A stretch of 64,000 nucleotides of DNA from Flammula alnicola (Eukaryota; Basidiomycota; Agaricomycetes; Agaricales; Strophariaceae). Position 1 is the first letter of the stretch. The number at the start of each line of letters is the position of its first letter. Positions 56,738 to 64,000 of this stretch are shown piece after piece. Location of the stretch: contig JADNRV010000213.1 of the NCBI GenBank assembly GCA_015499995.1, positions 17,296 through 81,295 on the forward strand, given 5' to 3'. Both the position numbers and the translations under genes were made by a program. The notes below the pieces were generated by a model. That model was not told the origin of the DNA. It made no database searches and saw nothing but the letters and a program-made list of their open reading frames with translations.

Positions 56738-57565
56738 TCATTCGTCCTTTGGCCCTTCGTCAGCGAGAGCAAAAGTCTGAGATGCTGTGGTTTTCAGATT
56801 TATCCAAGTCTCTTCTTCTTCCGTTAGTTTCATGGAAGAGATGAGAAGTTCTGCGAGGTCGTCCGAGGGTTCCATGTCCGTTTCCGTTTCCGTTAATCCT
56901 TTGGGATTAAGAGGGAGGTCCGTTCGTTCCATTACGGGAGTGAAACTCTCGTAAGGAAGATCCATAGGAGCCAATATGGGAGTAAACTCCTCATATGACC
57001 AGTCCGGGTTCTGTTGTCCGTTTGCCTGTTCTTCCGGGATTTCTTCGATGAAGGCCTTCAAGGGGTGTTTTGTCGGTTCCCTAAGGTATTCCTTCTTCGT
57101 CGGTAGTTCGATTTCTGGGGTGCGCCAGGTCAGGGTTGCCTGTTCCCAGTCGATGTCTGGATTTACTTCTTCCAGCCAAGGAAATCCGAGTATGATCTTT
57201 TGTCGTCCTAGACCAGAGACCATTAATTCGACTTCCATGGTTCATTCGTTTATCGTGAGTTGGAGTTTAACAAAATGGGTGATGCGCCCATCTTTGTTCT
57301 CGGTTCCATCCATGTTGAGTACTTTTATCCTTCTGCGCAGCCTTTTTAACTCGAGCCCATTTTCACGAGCGAATTGTTGGTCGATGAAAAGTCCTCCTGC
57401 TCCAGAGTCCAGCATTGCTTCGGTTTCGACGATTTTCTTATCCGATTTACTTTCGCACAAGAGAGAACAAGGTAAAAGCATGGTCTTATTCTCGATCTTG
57501 GCTACTAGTACAGAGTAAATGGATAAATATGGAGAGACTAATGTCGATTTAGTTCTCCGCTTCAA
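56738..57565 (-). pseudogene. Protease and linker of element 1
   Basis: The retropepsin motif AMLDSGAGGLFID is followed by KVLNMDGTENKDG. A TGA at 57242 then interrupts, and the same frame continues with MEVELMVSGLGRQKIILGFP and a Glu-rich linker. The frame starts -1 relative to gag at a GGTTTTTGA sequence (57562-57570), consistent with -1 frameshifting or a gag stop bypass. Confidence 0.75.
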
Positions 57566-58509
57566 AAACCCTCTTTCTCCAGAGCGTCGAAGAGTTCCTC
57601 TTGGTGGTCTTCTTCCATCTCGTCGATAAGTGCCCTGATGTGCGCATGGGCTTCTTTTCCAGATGAGAATTTCTTCTTCGGCTGTTCCTTCCGGGGTTCG
57701 TACCGTTGGTTATTGGCGGGTCTCTTGCCCTTTTCAGGACAATCCCTTGCCATATGACCAGTTCGGTGGCAGTTGAAGCAAGCGCCTTTCTTCATGAGGT
57801 CGTTGCACTGGTCGGTCGTCATTGCATCCACGTCCATGGCGTTTGGATCGCGGGGTGTGTTTCGGTTGAACGTAAAGTTACGTTGTTTCGGTTTCTGTTG
57901 GTGCGAGGGGAGCTTGGCGATTGCAGTTTGGATCTGTCCTCTGACTCTCGCCATGCGTCGTTGTTTGATGTGGAAATTAGATTCCCTGTTCCTGGCCTTG
58001 TCGTACCAGCCATCGAGTGTTGTCGGCTGGGTTTCGAGGCCTAGGATGTCGTTCAAGAGCCCTCTATTTAGTCCTAGTTGGAACCAGCTGATGAGCGGCA
58101 CATCGTCGGTGATTCCGGTTCTCTGCTTCAGGATTTTGAACGATGAGATGTATTCATCAACGCCCATTTTTCCTTGCTGAAGAGATTGGATCTCTTCGAG
58201 TGCGTCGGCTTTGTCGTCGGTGATTTTAAAATCTCCGTCGAGTTGGGTCTGGAAAGCCGTCCAGGTGCCTAAGCTTACGGCTCCAGCAGTGGTCTTGGAG
58301 TCAATAAACTGTTGTTTCCAGGCAGTGGCGGAGCCTTCGGTCATAAAAGACAGCACGAAGCCTATCTTTTTCTTGTCAGTGTTATATGTGTCCTCATTGA
58401 TGTCGAGGTACAACTTCACGTCTTTCATGAATGACTGATACTTGTGGTTATCGCCATTGAAAGGGGTAGGTCGGTTCAGTCCGATTTCTTTCGGGGTGGC
58501 GGTGGCCAT
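57562..58509 (-). CDS. Gag polyprotein of element 1
   Basis: 315 codons from the ATG at 58509 (MATATPKEIGLNRPTPFNGD), typical of gypsy gag. It has capsid-like GSATAWKQQF and a conserved MGVDEYISSFKILKQR, then the zinc knuckle CFNCHRTGHMARDC. The frame is open for another 128 codons upstream to 58893 without an ATG. It ends at a TGA that overlaps the protease frame by one base-pair shift. No stop inside. Confidence 0.8.
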   Translation of the reverse strand: MATATPKEIGLNRPTPFNGDNHKYQSFMKDVKLYLDINEDTYNTDKKKIGFVLSFMTEGSATAWKQQFIDSKTTAGAVSLGTWTAFQTQLDGDFKITDDKADALEEIQSLQQGKMGVDEYISSFKILKQRTGITDDVPLISWFQLGLNRGLLNDILGLETQPTTLDGWYDKARNRESNFHIKQRRMARVRGQIQTAIAKLPSHQQKPKQRNFTFNRNTPRDPNAMDVDAMTTDQCNDLMKKGACFNCHRTGHMARDCPEKGKRPANNQRYEPRKEQPKKKFSSGKEAHAHIRALIDEMEEDHQEELFDALEKEGF

Positions 58510-59759
58510 GTCTAGCGTTAGGTAGTCGGGTAAGAGGAAAGTAGGGAAGGTAGGGAGTGTTGGTTCGGGTCTTCTTTCAAAGACGTAGGTGCTAAGCGCT
58601 AGAGGGTTCAGTTCGGTTTCGTCTGGTTCAGATTGTGAGCCTTCTGAGGCGTCTACAAATCGTTCGTCTGTCGATGAGCTGGATCCTGGTGTTGGTCCAC
58701 GTTCAACGGTTCGTTCGGTTCTGCTCTCCCTACTTGGTGTGGGTCTCGGAGCGTTCTGGCCTACCCTGCAGTACGCGGGTCTCGAGGCTTCAGGTCTTGT
58801 TACAGCGGGGCTTTCTAGCTCCTCGTTGAAGAGACCGCGAGCGGCTAGCTGTGAACGGACTACTATTCTCCTTACCTGAGCTATTTTTAGCACTTAGTAA
58901 AGCTTACAATGTAGTCTAAATGTTACAAGTCCGGACATTACAATGACAAGACTACTAAGGACTAGAGGAAACTATGCAAGATAACGAGGAATGCGCGGTC
59001 AATTAAAGACATTATCATTAGTAACTATTGAGATAACAGTCAATACATCTAATGAAGTGTACGGAATAGGCGCCTTTCAGTAATATCTTAACCATCCGGC
59101 CTATACAGCGAGGGCGCGGGTCTCTAGATTAAAGAACGGACATCTAGGCACACTACAGGACAGGTCGCGTGACATTGCCGAAGGCACCGAGGACAGTGGA
59201 GCAGCGGGGTAAAGCAGACGCCCATAGACGCGCCTGTAGCAACGCCGATCAAAGCTCGGATCAAAGGGATACCAAATTGGGAACACATACCATATCGGGT
59301 AATAACTTGGTACAGGAAGATTTCCGGGGTACATAACTCGACACAGCGAGATCCCAGATGCACGCCGAGAGTACCAGAGTATCGGGTACGGAGGACAAAG
59401 GGTTACAACCCTAATCACGAGGATTATCACGGACAGAACGGGTGAGGATTGCCCGAGCGTCTCCGACGAGATGTAAGCGCGTCTATGCTCCGGTCAGTCG
59501 ATAGCCAATGACAAGACAAGATACCAATGAAAACGAAAGGTCACGAGCCTGTATACCACGCGGTCGAGGAGGAGTAAGTCTTAGGCGCTTAAGTTAGCCG
59601 AGCCGACGACGATCTGAGCTCCCGATCCAACCAAAAAGGCATGATTGAGCGGACGCGCACGGAAACTGTACTCCACAAGGCCGCCGCTCGCGCACAAATG
59701 CCCATGAAATCTCTATATTCTCGTCATTGCGTCTATGTAATAATATATCGTCTCAGTAG

Positions 59760-59768
59760 TATATAAGC
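59760..59768 (+). promoter_or_regulatory. TATA box in element 2 LTR
   Basis: TATATAAGC inside the putative LTR; transcription would start about 30 bases downstream. Confidence 0.45.
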
Positions 59769-60045
59769 AGCCCTGTAACACCGTAGAATACAAGCAATTT
59801 ACCACCCACGAGATACAAGCACTTAAGAATTATATCTTAAGTGTTTCACCTCTAAGTACCAAGTAGCTTCAAAGCGAGAGTCCCATAATATAAAAAGAAA
59901 CCAAGTAACGATATAAACGAACTGTTAAGACGAGAACGCGTGTCTAAGTGATTCGCCAAGACAAGTAAAGAGAGTTATAAGCCAAGGAACCTGTCTAAGT
60001 GACTTGTTCAAAACCTACCCTTTGTCAAAGGACATCTGGGGACCT

Positions 60046-60139
60046 GGACTGTAGTGTCGGTAGACAAAGCGTCTACGCGCCTCTGGCCATTGTTAAGGGA
60101 CTGTAGTGTCGGCGGATCAGACATCTGCGCGCCTCTTTC
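60046..60139 (+). repeat. 52-base tandem repeat, two copies
   Basis: Copies at 60046 and 60098 both begin GGACTGTAGTGTCGG and share CGCGCCTCT before CCA. They lie in the leader/LTR of element 2. Confidence 0.75.
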
Positions 60140-60597
60140 CACAAGTATAGTTTTTGAGACAAGTAAAGACAAGTTAAAGGGCATAGAGCCATCTTCTCAA
60201 TTGGAGAACAAGACAAAGCGAGATCAGTTAGCAGTTTGTGCATAGAGCACTAGTTTCCGAGTACCAGACCAGAATTTACACAAGTCTATTGGACTTAAAA
60301 CGACCCATTGGCTATAAACGCGCCTAAGGCCTTGCCTGAGCCGTTGTATAGTTAAACACCTTCTTTTATCGCACACCTACTATCAGGTATCGATATTATA
60401 AAACTATTATCCTCCCCTTGGACGAACTAAGTCAACTAAACATTGATTTGGGTGTTTGAGTGTAGTAAAGTAGTTATTTTAAAAGTGAAGCAAGTCGGAT
60501 TTGATAGTATCTCTCTAATAGACATTACAAAGTCTATTGAAAGCGACTACTTGATTATCTAGTAGTTCACACACACCCCGCACTAAGCATCTTTATC

Positions 60598-60613
60598 TGG
60601 AGCCCACCGCGAG
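60598..60613 (+). other. Putative primer-binding site
   Basis: TGGAGCCCACCGCGAG lies between the LTR-like region and gag. TGG at its start is complementary to a tRNA CCA end; the tRNA is not identified. Confidence 0.4.
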
Positions 60614-61095
60614 GGGGGGGTTTCTAAGATATTTGATACAAGGTTGTGGTAAAAGAGGCGTCGATTATTCGTACAGAAAGTCGTGCTTCAACCTGTATAG
60701 GATTTGAATCGTTCAAACGGTGAAAACCATACAAAATTGAGGGCTCAAGTAATCCTAATAAGGGGAACAAGAGCGCCAATAAACCAGCGTCAGCAGTTGC
60801 TTCCTCATCAAAAGCACCAGCAGCACGCACCACTTATAATTCTATAAGGGCAGGAACAGAACCCCTACCTTTACCGTTACCAAAGAAAAGAGAACCTTTC
60901 TCGAAAGAGAAAACCCGCTCGGACTATAGCCAGAAAGTCAGATCCTTAAATAATATTCAAAGCGCACCTCGCAGGATATTATCCAGGACGTCTTCTGTAC
61001 CTACCCAAAGAGCGACCTCCCCACCAGAAGAGGAAGAGGAAGATATTACCCAAGAACTTTTCCAGGCGCCAAACGTACCAACTAGATCTACTAAA

Positions 61096-62445
61096 ATGGG
61101 TATGCCAGCACCAGGAACAAGAGATGCGCCGAAGTTTGATCCAGACAAGGAGTCCGAATTGCTGAGATTTATATCTCGCATGGAGGATCTCTATTCTACC
61201 CATTCGATCACGGATGACAAGGAGAAAATAAGGCTACTAGGCAAATATGCCCCAGCGGAAACTGAAGCAGAATGGAGCGCATTTGACGAGTACAAAGCCG
61301 GAGCCTGGAAAGTGTTTAGAGACGAAGTCATAAAAAGCTATCCAGAAGCTGCCGCACTCGAAAGAGGCTCGCTTTTACGGTTCAAAAAGATATGCGCAGA
61401 GAAAGCTGGGCGGCATGGGATTCCTAGGCAAGACCTTCATGCTCTATTAAGTCTGAAACGAGCGTTCGTTGCAGAAGCCGAAAAACTGTTGGTGACCCCA
61501 GCGCTTATGTCGAATAAAGAGCTAGTGACGGAGTTCTTAGGATGCCTGTCGGAAGAATTTCAGCAAAGACTGAAAGACAAGATGGACGATTTGGCAGACG
61601 CAAAGGGAGCGTCTACAAGCGCGACGACAGCAACAACAGCTGCTGGAGAAACCAGGGTAGAAGATCGCTACAAATGGAAGGAAGTAATCGAAACCGCGGT
61701 TATCATAGCGAGACGGTCCTCACAGCCGCTCGAAAGGATGAGCGAGGATTTGGTTCGCGGAGTTTCGGGCGAACGAAGAGAAGACACTATTAAAATGGAG
61801 GAGACTGTAGCCAGACTGGCGGATTCCCTAAAAATCCAACAGCAGCAGCAACAGGAGATGCGACAGTACAGCCAAGTGATGGACCGACGCTTTGAGCAGC
61901 TAATCTCAGCAATAAAAACTCAAGCGATCCAGCCACAGGCAGGAACCTCGCAACCTTACTCTTACCAACAACAATACCCAAGGAATAATGCGTATAGCCC
62001 AGGAGCTAGTAATAGCAGACAGTATCCCGATGGGTGCTACTATTGCAAAGAAATGGGGCACAGGATGCACGAGTGTCCGCACGCGCTTAAACACTTGGAT
62101 CTGAAATGGATAAAGCGCATAGACAGGTGGTTGAAGCTACCTGATGGTTCCCCACTACCTACAGACGGCGAGAAATCGCGCAAGGAAGTAGTGGAACAAT
62201 TGTATAAAACTAGGCCGGGTATTATACCAATGGCGAAAGTAAATATGCAATCCTTCTATCAGGGAAGCGACCAAAACCAGGATATGATGCTACAAGACAT
62301 GCAGGACCCAAGGGTTTCGCAACTATTGAATGGGTTAGCGCAGCTATTAGGAAGAGAGACCGTGGATAGAATGATAGCGGAAGAAAGGGAGCCCTCACCC
62401 CTGGATGGGATTGAGGAAGAAGAGAACTGTCGGGTTTTTGAATAG
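61096..62445 (+). CDS. Gag-like protein of element 2
   Basis: 449 residues from the first ATG. The same frame is open for about 370 bases upstream without an ATG, including SAPRRILSRTSS, so the true start may be lost. It has a retrotransposon gag-like helical capsid region (DDKEKIRLLGKYAP, ELVTEFLGCLSEEFQQRLKD). A Gln-rich stretch is followed by the zinc knuckle CYYCKEMGHRMHEC (C-X2-C-X4-H-X4-C) and the trailing FLAG-free block PHALKHLDLKWIKR. No internal stop. Confidence 0.75.
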   Translation: MGMPAPGTRDAPKFDPDKESELLRFISRMEDLYSTHSITDDKEKIRLLGKYAPAETEAEWSAFDEYKAGAWKVFRDEVIKSYPEAAALERGSLLRFKKICAEKAGRHGIPRQDLHALLSLKRAFVAEAEKLLVTPALMSNKELVTEFLGCLSEEFQQRLKDKMDDLADAKGASTSATTATTAAGETRVEDRYKWKEVIETAVIIARRSSQPLERMSEDLVRGVSGERREDTIKMEETVARLADSLKIQQQQQQEMRQYSQVMDRRFEQLISAIKTQAIQPQAGTSQPYSYQQQYPRNNAYSPGASNSRQYPDGCYYCKEMGHRMHECPHALKHLDLKWIKRIDRWLKLPDGSPLPTDGEKSRKEVVEQLYKTRPGIIPMAKVNMQSFYQGSDQNQDMMLQDMQDPRVSQLLNGLAQLLGRETVDRMIAEEREPSPLDGIEEEENCRVFE

Positions 62446-62585
62446 TTCAAGGATGGGAAAGCCTGGGACTGCGAAGAAACCGACCTCTTCCGGAAGACCA
62501 AGGCCCCTGAGGACAGAAACCGCAAGAGTCGAGTAGAATAGAAGAATCAGAAGATGAGGAGAGCGATGAGCAAGAGGAGGAGGAC

Positions 62586-63840
62586 GTGCGGAGAGGTCCA
62601 CCCCGAAGAAGCAAAAGAGATCAGGTAGCGCCCAAGGTATTACCTAAAGCGGTAATTGATCCACCAAGGCCCAAGGAGTTGCCATATGTGGACGTCCCAG
62701 CATTACGATATGTTACACGACCCACAGGCGCGCCTAAGCCTAGAGATGTAGAAACGAGACCGGGGCCGGCATACAAAAACCGTGCACCCATAGAAGATGA
62801 AGTCGACTCGGAAAAGATATTGGCTGCTATCCTAGACACGCCAGTAACTGTACCACTCAAGAACCTTTTCGGTTCACCAGATAGTCCGGTCACTAAAGCG
62901 TTCGCTAAAAAGATAACTAAAACCAGACAGCCAGTCTTGATAGAGGAGATTTTAGATGAAGAATATGAGCAGCCACGCAGGAATGCCGCTTCTGCACCAA
63001 GGGTGACATTCGCACATGATCTGCAGTTTAAAAATGATGCGCTCGAGGATTGGGAAGATACCGGGCAGCCAAACCCAAATTGGAACATAGCAAGCGACCC
63101 GGTGTTGCAGTTCATACAAGAACACGACGGAGCGTTGCCCGATGAACCTATAGTCGCAAGGGAATCCTTAGCTCTTAGGTCTATCTATCCGAAGATCAAT
63201 CAAATGGGTCAAGAGGAGGCAGTAGTGGATCCCGGTTCACAGATCGTGTCTATGGCCGAGGAAGTCGCTATTGAACTAGGCTTAACCTGGAATCCAGGGA
63301 TCACGGTTAATATGCAGAGTGCAACGGATCAACAAACGGACGGGGACTGGCAGAGATGTACCATTTAATCTTGGTGGACTTATGCTCTACTTGCAGGTAC
63401 ATATTCTTAAAACCCTGCTTACCGAGTTTTGTTGGGAGGCCGTTTGACGCGCTTACCCGAAGTGGGATTCAAAATGAGATGGATGTAGTCAGACTATCAC
63501 TATCACGGATCCTAATACTGGGAAGCGAGTGTGCCTACCTACATATGAACGCGGTGAGAACCCGGTGCAGTTCAGGAGGAAGCATAAAATGACGCCCCTG
63601 AAAGCGCCCAGGCTTTTGATAACCTCGAGACTTATCCCAGATGAAGGAGAGGTAGTAATGATGATAGAACTTGTAGAGGACGAGAAAAAGTTGCGCGTAC
63701 GATACGCACAGCACAAAGATAATGGAACATTCACGGATGAGGGAAAAGGCTCGCCTTTTATCATGTGCACTAGACGAGGAGGTTATAGAAGGAACGAGCG
63801 CACGGAATCGAATCCTATCTTAACCAAATCTACCTGGTAA
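62586..63840 (+). pseudogene. Protease region of element 2 pol, frameshifted
   Basis: 62586-63368 is open. It ends in a retropepsin-like core, EEAVVDPGSQIVSMAEEVA, the catalytic Asp being in the DPGS context. After about 63345 the family continuation jumps frames: GGLMLYLQVHIL in one, VGRPFDALTRSGIQNEMD in the next and CLPTYERGENPVQFRRKHKM (63529-63840) in a third. At least three indels lie between 63340 and 63530, so this copy is dead at the protease. Confidence 0.75.
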
Positions 63841-64000
63841 AACTACGAAAGAGGATCAAGGGCCAGCGGCATCAGTCTACTTAGGAAGAAATATAAACCG
63901 TCGCTTTGAAAGCAAGACCGGTTTATGTGTCTTACCAGAGCAGTACAGAATCAAGCGGGAAATCAAGGAGATCCGTTGGCGAATGCCCAAAGCTTAGTAA
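63841..64000 (+). pseudogene. Continuation of element 2 pol, shifted frames
   Basis: Pieces such as VYLGRNINRRF and LPEQYRIKREIK appear in frame fragments and resemble the linker before gypsy RT. RT itself would lie beyond the window edge. Confidence 0.5.

Larger units (their letters stand above)
51492..58920 (-). mobile_element. Ty3/gypsy chromovirus, degenerate
   Basis: Minus-strand element in the order gag, protease, RT, RNase H, integrase, chromodomain, extra zinc-knuckle ORF, 3' LTR. The 5' LTR is missing because a second element starts at 58921. All pol parts lie in one frame, broken by four TGA stops; the extra ORF has one TGA. Confidence 0.8.
58921..60597 (+). repeat. Putative 5' LTR and leader of element 2
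   Basis: Starts TGTTACAAGTCC directly after the boundary of element 1. It carries a TATA box at 59760 and ends before a TGG-starting primer-binding-like site at 60598. The right LTR border is not certain because no second copy lies in the window. The length is unusually large if all of it is LTR. Confidence 0.45.

Noticed and set aside
59927..59940. Possible 5' LTR start of element 1 (TGTTAAGAC)
   Set aside because: The match to the LTR end stops after nine bases. Not homologous.

Overview
This window is nuclear DNA from a filamentous basidiomycete, most likely an Agaricomycete (mushroom-forming fungus). Genes are cut by many short introns (about 50-75 nt) with GT-AG borders and CTNAY-like branch sites. 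The families are typical of mushrooms: SRPK-like kinases, an F-box protein, an HNH_2-type nuclease protein, small secreted proteins and a multi-pass membrane protein family expanded in Agaricomycetes. The retroelements are Ty3/gypsy type. Starts given here are ATG codons; all splice sites were inferred by eye from sequence and reading frame.

Layout. 1.2-12.4 kb holds intact-looking cellular genes: two hypothetical proteins, an SRPK-like kinase (4.2-5.7), a small secreted protein (7.9-8.1), a YPT35-like PX-domain protein (8.8-10.0) and a predicted pseudokinase (11.2-12.4). 14.7-16.0 is an F-box protein. 16.8-18.0 holds two adjacent inverted-repeat (MITE-like) elements. 20.3-21.0 is a GPI-anchored, Kre9/KNH-like surface protein. 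21.7-25.2 is a broken membrane-protein gene whose two halves flank an oppositely oriented HNH nuclease gene. 29.4-29.8 is another small secreted protein. 33-34 kb holds a decayed gene, 34.8-35.6 a secreted DUF3472-like protein, 37.6-37.85 a TA-flanked mariner-type MITE, and 38.0-40.0 an intron-containing Sec61-alpha pseudogene. 40.6-41.9 is an eight-exon secreted protein, 43.1-45.1 prephenate dehydrogenase (TYR1) with an apparently lost splice donor, and 46.5-47.9 a Zn-cluster-like protein. 48-50.9 is repeat-rich.

From 51.5 kb to the end the window is retroelement. A minus-strand chromoviral Ty3/gypsy element (LTR 51.49-51.95; gag, protease, RT, RNase H, integrase, chromodomain and an extra zinc-knuckle ORF, up to about 58.9) interrupts a host gene after its fourth exon. 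It abuts a second, plus-strand gypsy-like element that starts near 58.92 and runs off the window with a frameshifted pol. The first element's pol and extra ORF are broken only by TGA stops, which suggests C-to-T decay of CGA codons.

The living genes point to amino-acid synthesis (TYR1), endosomal lipid binding (YPT35), signalling (kinase and pseudokinase), ubiquitin targeting (F-box) and secretion or cell wall. They do not form an obvious cluster. The striking theme is gene decay around inserted DNA. No tRNA, rRNA or CRISPR was seen.
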